Positions 26,347 to 35,545 are shown, counted from the stretch's first letter. The stretch is DNA of 64,000 nt from Bacillus sp. FJAT-28004 (GCF_001280845.1 NZ_LGHP01000001.1:4013093-4077092), one strand, 5' to 3'. Notes: generated by a model from the letters alone, not told the origin. Translations and numbers: made by a program.

Positions 26347-26407
26347 GGTGGAGATGATGAGAAAACCTAGCCCAAAAAACAAGACGTTTTTTTAGGCTGC
26401 CTTTTTT
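26347..26407 (+). promoter_or_regulatory. Leader element B: conserved motif plus terminator
   Basis: The same 21-base motif as element A occupies 26347-26367. It again runs into a terminator: AGCC (26369-26372) with GGCT (26395-26398), and AAAAAAC (26374-26380) with GTTTTTT (26386-26392), followed by a T-run at 26402-26407. GAGATG inside the motif can also pair with CATCTC at 26411-26416, a possible alternative fold. It lies between the GlpP-type gene and the exported beta-helix gene. Confidence 0.65.
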
Positions 26408-26448
26408 CAGCATCTCTTTTTTTTATGACACTTTTTAGGAGGGATATC

Positions 26449-28269
26449 ATGTCTGATGGATTAATGGAAAAAGGAAAGATGAGTAGGAGAAAAATGCTTA
26501 AGGTTATGGGGGCTTCGATGTTATCGATAGCAGCAGGCTCTGCTCTCATTAATAATGCTTATTCAACAGCATCAGCAGCGGAAGCGGAAGCGGTACAACC
26601 AACAGAGCCAGCTGCACTCCCTATGGCAGCTATCTCCTTCTACAATGTGAAAGATTATGGTGCAGTTGGCAATGGTATTGCTAACGATACGGATGCCATC
26701 CAAACTGCCCTTACACTCGCTGCAGGAGTGGAAGGCAAAGCTTCCATGGTGTTTATTCCAAAGGGGACCTACCTTGTTAAAGATACTCTACGAATCTATT
26801 CAAGAACACACTTGAAGCTAGATCAAGGGACTACAATGGTACGTAATCATGATCGTTCCTTCCTAATTAATGGTGACTGGAATGCTAATTATATAGGCTA
26901 TGATGGACAAGGTCATTTTATCGTTGAGGGGGGCGTATGGGATGGGAATATCAACCAATATCCAGATATGTTCAACTGGTTTGGACTTGCAAGAGCTCGC
27001 AATGTTGTGTTTAGAGATGTAGAAGTAAGGGATGTCGTCTCTGCGCATGCCATAGATATGAATGCTTGTGAGGACATCTTGATTGAAAATTGCCGCTTTC
27101 TAGGATATCGCGATGGAACAAGCGATCAGTCAAGAAACTATGCCGAAGCTATTCAAATCGCTAACCATACAGAGACAGGATTTAACGATATGGGATCCTT
27201 TGATGGCACGCCTTCTCGTAATGTAAGGATCATGAACTGCTATTTTGGAGCGAGCGGTACGGCAGGTACAGGACCATGGGCTTCAGGAGTAGGCAATCAT
27301 TATGCGGTTCATAATCTATACAATTCGAACATTGTGATAGAAGGGAACACCTTTGATGGTATGACCTATTCTGGGGTTCGCAGCTTTAAATTTGCTGACC
27401 TTATTGTAGCGAATAATACATTTTTAAACTGTCATAAGGGAATTATGCTTTCTAACCCTGCAGCCAATACAGAATCAACCAAGGATGCCGCTGGGGTGCA
27501 ATCAGGGCTTCCGCAGTCAAGTCATAATGTAATCATTCACTGTAATGTGTTCAAGGGAACGACGGGGGATAATATTTACTGTGTTGGTTGGCCGAAGAGC
27601 AATAGCGTGTATGCAAAGGTAGAAGCTTTAAGCATTACAGATAATATCTTTGATACAAACTCTGCTAATAACTCTTGTATTACGATGAAATGGGTAAATA
27701 ACGCACAGATCTTAAATAATCAGTTCCGTAATGTATATCGTGGAATCTATCTTGCCTATGGAACCAGTGTTGCCATTACTGGAAACCATATGTCCGATAT
27801 TAAGGTAGAAGGAATCTTTATTGAGGAGCCTGATACCGAGTATGCCGGCGTTGGTCATACTGCCAATATTAGAATTACAGACAATACTCTAAAGCAATGC
27901 GGGCGATCCGCAATTAATTTAAGAGCACTGAAGCATTTTCAGGTTAATGACAATATGATTGAAGCAGCAGGAATAGAAAGTGATAATTCAAGGCAAGGAA
28001 TTGCTGTGAGCAGTGCTGCGAGTGAGGGAAGAATAGCTGGCAATGCGGTTATCCCAGCGGCTGTCGGTAATAAAAACCAATATGGTATTCAAGTTACGAG
28101 CACCTGCATCAATGTTCAGGTTGCAGACAATAGACTTGAGGGTAAGAGCGGACGAGTAAGTATCGAGGGAAGTACTAATTTTGAAGGAATTTATATGCAT
28201 AGTCCAAATGGTAACAGATATCGAGTGACGGTAAGCAATAGCGGTACTCCAGTTTACACAGAAGCCTAA
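26449..28269 (+). CDS. Tat-exported right-handed beta-helix protein (pectate lyase superfamily)
   Basis: 606 residues. The N-terminus has a twin-arginine signal: SRRKMLK followed by a mild hydrophobic stretch and an Ala-rich cleavage region (about 12-50). FYNVKDYGAVGNGIANDTDAIQ is the start of the pectate-lyase-superfamily (GH28-related) beta-helix. Repeated N-x-F and IxNN-type coils then run to the end. It is likely an exported carbohydrate- or phosphodiester-active enzyme; the reaction is unknown. The ATG at 26449 was chosen over 26425 because AGGAGGG lies just upstream. Confidence 0.85.
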   Translation: MSDGLMEKGKMSRRKMLKVMGASMLSIAAGSALINNAYSTASAAEAEAVQPTEPAALPMAAISFYNVKDYGAVGNGIANDTDAIQTALTLAAGVEGKASMVFIPKGTYLVKDTLRIYSRTHLKLDQGTTMVRNHDRSFLINGDWNANYIGYDGQGHFIVEGGVWDGNINQYPDMFNWFGLARARNVVFRDVEVRDVVSAHAIDMNACEDILIENCRFLGYRDGTSDQSRNYAEAIQIANHTETGFNDMGSFDGTPSRNVRIMNCYFGASGTAGTGPWASGVGNHYAVHNLYNSNIVIEGNTFDGMTYSGVRSFKFADLIVANNTFLNCHKGIMLSNPAANTESTKDAAGVQSGLPQSSHNVIIHCNVFKGTTGDNIYCVGWPKSNSVYAKVEALSITDNIFDTNSANNSCITMKWVNNAQILNNQFRNVYRGIYLAYGTSVAITGNHMSDIKVEGIFIEEPDTEYAGVGHTANIRITDNTLKQCGRSAINLRALKHFQVNDNMIEAAGIESDNSRQGIAVSSAASEGRIAGNAVIPAAVGNKNQYGIQVTSTCINVQVADNRLEGKSGRVSIEGSTNFEGIYMHSPNGNRYRVTVSNSGTPVYTEA

Positions 28270-28310
28270 ACCAGATATTTACCAATATATAACCTATAGG
28301 AGTTGATTTT

Positions 28311-29120
28311 ATGTCAAATGATACCATTTGTATATCAGATTTAATATTACTTTCCGAGACTCTCGAAACGAAAATAGAAGCACTTAAAGAAATGGAAGTG
28401 AACGATGTAGAGTTGCTAGTTGACGGTAAAGCTTGGGATGATACGATACAGAGTTATGCTAATTATACACCTTATTTACGCCAATCTGGATTGAAATTCA
28501 GTGTTCATCCACCTGCTTGGGATACGAATCTATCAAGTGAGAATAAAAGTATTCGTGAAGCAACCTATGTGGAATATTGCAGAGCCATTGAGTTCACGTA
28601 TGCGATTGGTGGAAAACATGTTGTCATCCATCCTGGTTTCTGTTATTCACCTGGCTTTGATAAGGAGCTTGCAAAGCAGCGTGCATATGAGCTTGTCTCA
28701 TTATTATGTAAGACAGCAGAACCGCTTGGCATAAGATTAGCGATTGAGAATGTTGGGTATAACGGCAGCTCATTATTTACACAGAAGGAATACGTAGAAT
28801 TTGTTGCAGGTTTGGATGCCAATGCAGCCTATTTAATTGATACGGGTCATGCTCATCTGAATGGCTGGGATATCCCTGAGCTAATTAGAGCGACAAAAAA
28901 TCGTCTTTGCTCTATTCATTTACATGATAATTTTGCAGATGGTGATCGTCATTTACCAATTGGCAGTGGCAATATTGATTGGGAGCCTATCTTTGCAGAG
29001 CTGCGTGAAGTGAACGGTTGTCTACCAATCCTTGAATATGCCCCAGGAACAAATCTAGAGCAGCTGAAGCAGTCCATGAACCTTGTTAAGAATAAATTAA
29101 ATGCTGGGATTATATCTTGA
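28311..29120 (+). CDS. Sugar phosphate isomerase/epimerase-like TIM barrel
   Basis: 269 residues of the AP-endonuclease-2/xylose isomerase-like family. Metal-site residues are visible in VIHPGF (His), AIENVG (Glu), DTGHAH (Asp, His), IHLHDN (His, Asp), DGDRHLPIGSG and LEYAPG (Glu). It should act in the cytoplasm, isomerising or epimerising a sugar or sugar phosphate delivered by the importer. Its stop codon overlaps the start of the phosphatase gene by one base. Confidence 0.87.
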   Translation: MSNDTICISDLILLSETLETKIEALKEMEVNDVELLVDGKAWDDTIQSYANYTPYLRQSGLKFSVHPPAWDTNLSSENKSIREATYVEYCRAIEFTYAIGGKHVVIHPGFCYSPGFDKELAKQRAYELVSLLCKTAEPLGIRLAIENVGYNGSSLFTQKEYVEFVAGLDANAAYLIDTGHAHLNGWDIPELIRATKNRLCSIHLHDNFADGDRHLPIGSGNIDWEPIFAELREVNGCLPILEYAPGTNLEQLKQSMNLVKNKLNAGIIS

Positions 29121-29941
29121 TGTGTAGTATTAAGTTAATTGTAAGTGATCTCGATGGTACACTGTTGTCTGAGAGGCATGAACTTGAGCAGGAGGTACTC
29201 GATAGTATTGAAAGGTTTCGAGCCTCAGGTGGACAATTTACAATTGCGACAGGAAGACCACTAATTACAGCCTTACCTATACTTCAAAGGCTAAATATCG
29301 AGCTTCCCGTTATTCTTTGTAATGGAGCGGTCATTGCCCAGGATGGTCATATTGTGGAACAGCATTGTTTTTCTTTAGCTAAGCTTAGCCATTTGCTCAT
29401 TGAGGCATATAACCAAGGGCTGACGATACTTCTCTTCCACCATTCTAATGTATTTATATTTGAACATACAGCAGATGCAAAAGTTTACGAGCAAAAGGAA
29501 AAGATATCTTGTACCGTAATCTCCTTAGAGGGGATGGAGTGGGTAGAGAAGCAAGCAGAGAAGGTTATGCTAATAGGTGATATTGAGCGATCATTATTTT
29601 TATGGATGAAGTATCAGAGTACACTAGGTGATCACTTTGGAGCTTTCCAATCGGAATATAACTATCTTGAAATTGTAGATAAATCATGCAGTAAAGGAAG
29701 CGCAGTTACTACTGTAGCAGAGTTGCTTGGCGTTAGCCGAGAGCAAATCATGACGATTGGTAATGAAATGAATGACTTACCTATGTATTCAGCATCGGCT
29801 GTTGGGGTTGCTGTTGCCAATGGACGAGAGGGATTGAAAGAAGCTGCTGATTATATTTGCCAAAAAGCATATGGTCAAGGAGTGGTGGAGGCGATAGAGC
29901 GATTTGCTCTGGAAGCTGCATTGCAGAGGGGAGCTGAGTAA
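29120..29941 (+). CDS. Cof-type HAD phosphatase
   Basis: 273 residues. Motif I is VSDLDGTLL, with the nucleophile and acid Asp pair. Motif IV is GNEMNDLPM, and a C2 cap (Cof subfamily) lies between. It likely dephosphorylates a sugar phosphate or similar metabolite. The ATG at 29120 overlaps the TGA of the preceding gene (TGATG), so translation is coupled; a TTG at 29117 is the alternative. Confidence 0.9.
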   Translation: MCSIKLIVSDLDGTLLSERHELEQEVLDSIERFRASGGQFTIATGRPLITALPILQRLNIELPVILCNGAVIAQDGHIVEQHCFSLAKLSHLLIEAYNQGLTILLFHHSNVFIFEHTADAKVYEQKEKISCTVISLEGMEWVEKQAEKVMLIGDIERSLFLWMKYQSTLGDHFGAFQSEYNYLEIVDKSCSKGSAVTTVAELLGVSREQIMTIGNEMNDLPMYSASAVGVAVANGREGLKEAADYICQKAYGQGVVEAIERFALEAALQRGAE

Positions 29942-29944
29942 GGC

Positions 29945-30148
29945 ATGATTGGTGGTTTAGGTACGACAGGTATTTTATTACTAGTACTGGTTGCATTGCT
30001 GCTGTTTGGACCAAAGAAGCTGCCAGAGCTAGGGAGAGCGCTCGGTAGAACGATTAGTGAGTTTCGTTCTGGAACGAAGGTGTTGATTGAAGAGGAAGAA
30101 GCAGATAGTAAAACGAAGAATGAAACTAAAATAGCGCGATCAGAGTGA
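29945..30148 (+). CDS. tatA: Sec-independent translocase protein TatA/E
   Basis: 67 residues. One membrane helix (about 5-22), the hinge LFGPKKLPELGRALG that begins the amphipathic helix, and an acidic tail. It is preceded by GAGGGGAG. TatA oligomers form the passage for Tat substrates. It is the last gene of the operon that encodes a Tat-signal protein at 26449. No tatC is present, so a chromosomal TatC must be used. Confidence 0.93.
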   Translation: MIGGLGTTGILLLVLVALLLFGPKKLPELGRALGRTISEFRSGTKVLIEEEEADSKTKNETKIARSE

Positions 30149-30169
30149 GGTTTGAAGAATAAAATAATC

Positions 30170-30230
30170 AATGATAACGAGGCTGTCTCTCAAGTGAGCG
30201 AATCACTTTTGAAACAGCCTCCTTATCATT
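30170..30230. terminator. Bidirectional terminator between tatA and the GH130 gene
   Basis: Long interrupted dyad: AATGATAA (30170-30177) with TTATCATT (30223-30230), GAGGCTGT (30179-30186) with ACAGCCTC (30214-30221), and an inner AGTGA/TCACT pairing. It sits between convergent genes. Confidence 0.7.
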
Positions 30231-30243
30231 TACATCGTATTGT

Positions 30244-31308
30244 TTATTCAAGTGGCTCAAGGCTATCCAGAATCGCCTGCAAGCTGAGCTCGCAGCCCGC
30301 CATCGACGTGTCCGCTACGCCGTAGTACATTTTCACGATGTCACCGTCTACGATCGCGCCGCATGCGAATACGACGTCGCCGAAGAAGCCATTCTTCTCG
30401 TACTCGGCTTCCGGTTCCAGGATAGGTTTGTTTGAACGGGCAAGCACCTTGGACGGATCATTCAGATCGAGCAGCACAGCGCCCATACAGTAGCGATGCT
30501 CCGCCGTTGCCCCGTGATACAGCTCCAGCCATCCGCGTTCGGTCTTGATCGGCACGCAGCCGCCGCCCATCCGGCCTCCATCCCACATCCCGGAACGAAG
30601 TCCGATCAGATGCTTGTGGTTACCCCAGTAAAGCAGATTGTCAGACTCGGCAATCCACATTTCCGGATTACCCGTGCTCTTTGTTGTCGGGCGGTGCAGT
30701 GCGTAGTATTTACCGTTCACCTTCTCCGGGAAGATGAGCACATCCTTGTTATCCGGGCCGAAAATCATCCCGTGATGCTTGACCTTCTCGAAATCGGTTG
30801 TAGATACCATAGACTCACCGACGCCCACCGGGCTGACAGCAGAGAAATAAATGTAGTAGATGTCACCGATCTGGGTTATGCGCGGATCCTCGATCCCGAA
30901 GGTTTCCAGCTTCTGCGACGGGTAGAGAAACGGCTTCTCATCCACTGTAAAATGATGTCCATCCTTGCTGCGGGCAATTCGCAGGTAGGAGAGGGACGTC
31001 AAATATTCGAAAGTCGCGCTCTGCGACTTGTTGCGAATGACCCGCGGATCAGAGAAATCATAACGCTCGTCATCCAGGCGCAGCTCAATCAGGTCAAGTT
31101 CTTGCGTATCCGTGTTGAAGACCGGCGCCAGCACCTTCTCGGGGTCAGGGCTGATCGGACGCTCCGCAACGCGAAGCAGCATAATAATCTCATCCCCATA
31201 GACAGCGATGCCGGCGTTGAACGCGCCGATAACTTCGAACTGCTCATGGTGAGGGACTACATCTGCAGGTGTGATCAAAGGATTTTCTTCGTAGCGATAT
31301 ACTTTCAT
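30244..31308 (-). CDS. GH130 glycosidase/mannosyl phosphorylase
   Basis: 354 residues, five-bladed beta-propeller of family GH130. It contains FGIEDPRI with the expected catalytic Asp, LRVAERP, HRPTT and MGGGCVPI. Family members phosphorolyse beta-mannosides (for example beta-1,4-mannooligosaccharides or mannosyl-GlcNAc) to mannose-1-phosphate. It is cytoplasmic, last in the minus-strand operon and 30 bases after the DUF1861 gene. Which beta-mannoside it prefers cannot be told here. Confidence 0.9.
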   Translation of the reverse strand: MKVYRYEENPLITPADVVPHHEQFEVIGAFNAGIAVYGDEIIMLLRVAERPISPDPEKVLAPVFNTDTQELDLIELRLDDERYDFSDPRVIRNKSQSATFEYLTSLSYLRIARSKDGHHFTVDEKPFLYPSQKLETFGIEDPRITQIGDIYYIYFSAVSPVGVGESMVSTTDFEKVKHHGMIFGPDNKDVLIFPEKVNGKYYALHRPTTKSTGNPEMWIAESDNLLYWGNHKHLIGLRSGMWDGGRMGGGCVPIKTERGWLELYHGATAEHRYCMGAVLLDLNDPSKVLARSNKPILEPEAEYEKNGFFGDVVFACGAIVDGDIVKMYYGVADTSMAGCELSLQAILDSLEPLE

Positions 31309-31338
31309 AACGGATTAGATAACTCCCTTTATAAACAT

Positions 31339-32292
31339 TTAGTTTTCGAATTTGCGGAAAGGATCAGCAATCGTTAGCTTCTGCGCATCGGCATCACTAA
31401 TGCCTGCATAGAGAACTGCCACGCCTTCCGCTGCATGACGAACGAGGCCTCCGCTGAACACGACATCCTGCAGATCCGGACGCTTCGACGGCCCCGGCAG
31501 AAAGTCTGCCCGTACGGCGATCAACTCGATATCAGAGAACTTGCCGTCCTCTGGATTGAAGACAAATGCCATCGGATAATAATGGCGGTCGCCGCTATCA
31601 TCATAACAAGCGATATGTCCAAGGACACCGACCAAGCCATTCACCAGCAGATGCGCTTCATTCGCTCCGCCCCATTCAGCATCGATGAACTGACCGCCGA
31701 GCAGCGGTGCAGCGTCAATGAGCTCAACGCTCAATGCATCAAGTGAAGCAACGTTCGTATAGCCGATTTTGCCACGTCCTCCCTTATCGCCTTGGGGACG
31801 GGTGAATACGCCTATCGAACCGTCCCTAAGTTCCACGAGACGTATGTCCTTCATACCGTCTGGCCCTTTGAAGAAAGGCTTCAATGAAGCAATTCCCTCG
31901 CCTCGGTAGAATACGGTGCGCCATTTCAGCATGTTTGAATTCTCGGGATGCGGGAATATTTCTACACCTCCCAGCACAAGCTGGCCTGCGATGCGTGTGA
32001 AGAACGGATCCTGAAGGCGGAGCACCGGCGCCCCTTCGCGGGGAATCCACTCGCCACCTTGTTCTATGAAAAACATAATTTCGGAATGCTCGCTGTCACG
32101 CGATTCCACCCGGCCGGCAATGACGGGAACCCCTTCATCCATGAACGGAGCAGAAATATTGTAAACGTCCTTACCCTCTACGCTTGTACCGACAAAATGG
32201 ATCTTCTGCGCCTCGCGAGCAACCTTTCCCGAAGCTTGATAGGCACCGAGCAGCTCGGCGCATGTTTTTACATCTGTACTGACGAAACTCAT
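31339..32292 (-). CDS. DUF1861 family protein
   Basis: 317 residues, predicted beta-propeller-like protein of the DUF1861 family (for example FFTRIAGQLVLGGVEIF, FFKGPDGMKDIRLVEL, DVVFSGGLVR). The family is commonly encoded beside GH130 enzymes and is thought to act on the same mannosides. No signal peptide. It sits between the permease genes and GH130 in one minus-strand operon. Confidence 0.82.
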   Translation of the reverse strand: MSFVSTDVKTCAELLGAYQASGKVAREAQKIHFVGTSVEGKDVYNISAPFMDEGVPVIAGRVESRDSEHSEIMFFIEQGGEWIPREGAPVLRLQDPFFTRIAGQLVLGGVEIFPHPENSNMLKWRTVFYRGEGIASLKPFFKGPDGMKDIRLVELRDGSIGVFTRPQGDKGGRGKIGYTNVASLDALSVELIDAAPLLGGQFIDAEWGGANEAHLLVNGLVGVLGHIACYDDSGDRHYYPMAFVFNPEDGKFSDIELIAVRADFLPGPSKRPDLQDVVFSGGLVRHAAEGVAVLYAGISDADAQKLTIADPFRKFEN

Positions 32293-32321
32293 AACCTCTT
32301 CTCCTTTAGACGTTTGCCGAG

Positions 32322-33161
32322 TTATTTTAAGTTAAATTGCATGCCATCTTGGAACTTCTTCCCGAAAATAAAAAACAGCACGATAATCGGGAATGTCAAC
32401 AGCACCGATGCGGCATACAGAGGACCTGGATAGGTGGCATACGGGCCGAACATTTGAGAAAGCAGTACATTCAAGGTCAACATATGGTCGCTGCGCACGA
32501 TAATCATATCCCAAAGCAGCTCCGTCCAACGCTCCATCAGTAGGAACAGGAAGATGACGGTCGTAATCGAACGCGACATCGGAAGCAAGACCCGATACAT
32601 GATTTTGAAATCGGTGGCGCCGTCGAGCTTAGCTGCTTCAATAAAGACAGATGGAATTGCTTTGAAGAAGTTAGTATACATGAAGATCGCCCACAGACTG
32701 ACGGCCTTCGGAATAATCATCCCCAAGTAGGTATCGTACAAGCCGACGCGCTGCACGACCAGGAACGTCGGAATCAGCAATATAATCGCTGGGAAAAACA
32801 TATGGAACAGCACAAAATTGTTCACGGTATCGCGTCCCCGGAAATTGAGCTTCGACAAGGCATAAGCAACCATAATGCCGGACATCATCATCAAACCGGT
32901 AGAAGAAACCGAGACGATAACACTATTCATTAATGCGGTGAGCCATGGACGGGACATACCCGTCTCCCCGCCTGAGAACAGCCACTCGTACGATTTTAGC
33001 GAGAAGGAGTTTGGCAGCAACTTGCGGTCCACCTGACTCCAATCCGCGAACGAGTGCAAGATCATATACAGGTACGGATAGACCATCAAGATCAGAAGAA
33101 TGACTGCTAAGCCATAGCGGAACGCCAATCGGCTTGTTCTATTGCGATTAGACCCAACCAT
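32322..33161 (-). CDS. ABC sugar permease, MalG type (mannoside locus)
   Basis: 279 residues with six membrane segments. The cytoplasmic loop reads IEAAKLDGATDFKIM. It ends with the usual KKFQDGMQFNLK tail. It overlaps the start of the upstream permease gene's end by 14 bases, showing translational coupling. Confidence 0.92.
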   Translation of the reverse strand: MVGSNRNRTSRLAFRYGLAVILLILMVYPYLYMILHSFADWSQVDRKLLPNSFSLKSYEWLFSGGETGMSRPWLTALMNSVIVSVSSTGLMMMSGIMVAYALSKLNFRGRDTVNNFVLFHMFFPAIILLIPTFLVVQRVGLYDTYLGMIIPKAVSLWAIFMYTNFFKAIPSVFIEAAKLDGATDFKIMYRVLLPMSRSITTVIFLFLLMERWTELLWDMIIVRSDHMLTLNVLLSQMFGPYATYPGPLYAASVLLTFPIIVLFFIFGKKFQDGMQFNLK

Positions 33162-34023
33162 TACGTTTCCCCCACAGTTCTAGCAGTTTTCGAATAATAA
33201 AGATTGAGATGAACGTCGCTACTGATGCGAGCAAAGCAACCGCTGATGCATAGCCGGCCTTCAGATTAATGAATGCCTGCTTGAAGATCTCCATTTGCCA
33301 CGTATTCGTTGCAAAATTCGGTCCGCCTCCTGTCAGTTGATACACCTCGGTGAAAATACCGAAGGTGACGCCGAATGACAGAATAAGCGTCGTGTAGAGC
33401 GCTGGGTACATGAGCGGAAGCGTCACGCGCCAGAAGCGCTGATTGTCCGTTACACCATCTATGGCGGCTGCTTCATAGACTTCATTGTCTATGCTCGACA
33501 GTCCGGACGTTAAGATGAGCGCATAGTAGCCTGTGAATTTCCAAGCCAGAATCATGCCGACCACGAATAAAGCTGACATCGGAGAGCCCAGCCAGTCGAT
33601 CGTAATGCCGAACTTGCGAAGCATGGTATTAATAGGGCTCGTATACGACAGAAGCCCTTTTACGATGAGGGACGATACGACCCCCGATGACAGGTACGGC
33701 AAGAAAAATCCGATGAGAAACAAGCTTCGCATCCGCGGTAAACTGTGTACAACAACCGCTACACACATCGCCATCACCGTAACGAGCGGGACAAAGATGA
33801 GCATAAATTTGTATGTGACCCAGAACGAAGAATGCACAGCAGGTGACTTGAGTGCGTTCATAAAGTTGTCGAAGCCGACCATTTTAAACTCCGGCGCAAT
33901 GAGATCCCAATCCGTGAAGGCCAGGTAGAAGGACCAAATCAACGGCCCGAAGAAGAAAATGAGTGAATAAATAAGGTAGGGACTGGTGAATAACCAGCCC
34001 AACCGATTGTTTTTCTGATCCAT
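33148..34023 (-). CDS. ABC sugar permease, MalF type (mannoside locus)
   Basis: 291 residues, six membrane segments, EAA loop YEAAAIDGVTDNQRF. It forms the import channel with the following gene. The gene order binding protein, MalF-type, MalG-type, DUF1861, GH130 indicates import and cytoplasmic phosphorolysis of mannosides. Confidence 0.92.
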   Translation of the reverse strand: MDQKNNRLGWLFTSPYLIYSLIFFFGPLIWSFYLAFTDWDLIAPEFKMVGFDNFMNALKSPAVHSSFWVTYKFMLIFVPLVTVMAMCVAVVVHSLPRMRSLFLIGFFLPYLSSGVVSSLIVKGLLSYTSPINTMLRKFGITIDWLGSPMSALFVVGMILAWKFTGYYALILTSGLSSIDNEVYEAAAIDGVTDNQRFWRVTLPLMYPALYTTLILSFGVTFGIFTEVYQLTGGGPNFATNTWQMEIFKQAFINLKAGYASAVALLASVATFISIFIIRKLLELWGKRNGWV

Positions 34024-34037
34024 GGAATAATCTCCCT

Positions 34038-35357
34038 TTACTGAAGGGCGCCTTCAATGGCTTTTTTCAAATTCGTCCAAGCCTGCTCTGGAGCAAGCTC
34101 GCCGCGTACAACTTTATTAAACGCTTCCTGGCCGATCAGCGTTTGTAGGTCGACATATTTAGCGTTGTCCATTGGAGGCACCGCATTAGGTACATTTTCT
34201 GCATAAGGTTTCAAATCTGGATTCGCTTCTAAAATGCTTTTGAACGATTCATTGCTTGTCAGATCGTCGCGGGCAGGAGGAAGCTTCGTTTGCTCGAACC
34301 ATTTCGCATCGTTCTTCGCATCGGAATACACCCATTTAATGAATTCGAATGCCGCTTTCTGCTCGGCTTCTGTCGCTTGCGCGAAGATGACGAGTCCTTT
34401 CGTGTCGGCAAAAGTCTTGCTTGCTGCGGGATCTATACCATCCGGTACAGGAGGCATCGTGAGTGCGAACGTTTCATTAATTTTCATGTTCGGATATTTC
34501 TCTTCCCACAAGCTGAACGTCCAAGGACCCAAGTCAGTAAATACACCCACGCCATTCTCGAAAGGATCTGTGACCGTTTGCGTCAAGATACCCTTCTCTT
34601 TGCGAAGATTGTCCATGAAGGTAAGCACTTCAATGCCCGCCTTATCATCGCCAACAAACTTGTTGTTCTCTACCAGCTTGTTGCCGTTCGAAGCCGCATC
34701 ATACAGCATATAGAAGTCGAACCAACGTTTCCAGAACGTTGAATCGGCAAGATCAGGCTTCGCCCATACATACTTGTCCGGGAATTTCGCTTTTAAGTTC
34801 TTTGTCAGCTCCAGCATCTCGCTGTAGGTTTTTGGAAGCGTGTCAATGCCCGCCTCCTTCAAGATATCGATGCGCCAGCCGAAGAGCATGGGAACCGAGT
34901 AAATGGGCATTACGTATTGATGGCCGTCAGAAAACTTCCAAGGCTCGATTGTAGCTTTCATGTTTCGGTTAGTGACAACTTCGTCGTAGCCCGCCAAAGT
35001 CTCAAGCGGCACGAGCGCTTTGCTGTTGGCTAATTGAGCGGCAAAACCCCGGTTAATATTCTCAGAAATAGTCGGAGCGCTCTTGCCTGCGATGGCCGAT
35101 TGAATGCTCGCTTCGGAGCTTGGTGATTCTTTAATCGCACTTACATTGATTTTGACCTTCGGATTCTCTGCCATGTAGGCGCTCGCAAGCTCTTTCCAAT
35201 AAGCCTGCTGCGTCGGGTGAGGGGCAGCCCAAAATTCAATCGTCGTAACGTCTGATGCAGCGCTGCCGGTTCCTGTGTTGCCGCCGCCTTTCGCGCAAGC
35301 TCCAAGCATAGCGCCTGCCATGACAGTAACCAAAAGCGTAGATACTAGCTTCTTCAT
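34038..35357 (-). CDS. Sugar ABC transporter solute-binding lipoprotein (mannoside locus)
   Basis: 439 residues, lipobox MLGAC (Cys21), family 1 solute-binding protein fold. It is the first gene of the minus-strand operon, 14 bases before the permease. AAGGAGG precedes the ATG. Its promoter region carries a perfect 18-bp palindrome at 35418-35435. Confidence 0.92.
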   Translation of the reverse strand: MKKLVSTLLVTVMAGAMLGACAKGGGNTGTGSAASDVTTIEFWAAPHPTQQAYWKELASAYMAENPKVKINVSAIKESPSSEASIQSAIAGKSAPTISENINRGFAAQLANSKALVPLETLAGYDEVVTNRNMKATIEPWKFSDGHQYVMPIYSVPMLFGWRIDILKEAGIDTLPKTYSEMLELTKNLKAKFPDKYVWAKPDLADSTFWKRWFDFYMLYDAASNGNKLVENNKFVGDDKAGIEVLTFMDNLRKEKGILTQTVTDPFENGVGVFTDLGPWTFSLWEEKYPNMKINETFALTMPPVPDGIDPAASKTFADTKGLVIFAQATEAEQKAAFEFIKWVYSDAKNDAKWFEQTKLPPARDDLTSNESFKSILEANPDLKPYAENVPNAVPPMDNAKYVDLQTLIGQEAFNKVVRGELAPEQAWTNLKKAIEGALQ

Positions 35358-35417
35358 GTACGTAAATCCTCCTTAGATGTTAAATAAGATAACAAAATGT
35401 GCATTTACAGTCACTCT

Positions 35418-35435
35418 TTTTGTAACGTTACAAAA
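35418..35435. promoter_or_regulatory. LacI-family operator O1
   Basis: Perfect 18-bp palindrome TTTTGTAACGTTACAAAA, with the central CG typical of LacI/GalR operators, 61 bases upstream of the binding-protein start on the minus strand. Its 14-bp core is identical to the site at 35546. A half-site-like AACGTTTTGT lies between them at about 35469. Confidence 0.8.
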
Positions 35436-35545
35436 TTAAATACTAAGTGGTTATGTCACTAATTATTAACGTTTTGTAATGCTATGTCAAGTAACAACTA
35501 CAGGGAAACATAGGTTTTTTTCCGATCCCTGTTTACTTTATAATC

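Noticed and set aside
29117..29119. TTG start for the HAD phosphatase
   Set aside because: The ATG at 29120 follows immediately and gives the common TGATG coupling; the TTG adds only one residue.
30496..31377. Long plus-strand frame opposite the GH130 gene
   Set aside because: It lies wholly antisense to GH130, which has clear family motifs; the frame has no recognisable domain or ribosome site.
34234..34742. Plus-strand frames opposite the mannoside binding protein
   Set aside because: No motifs or ribosome site; antisense to a clear lipoprotein gene.
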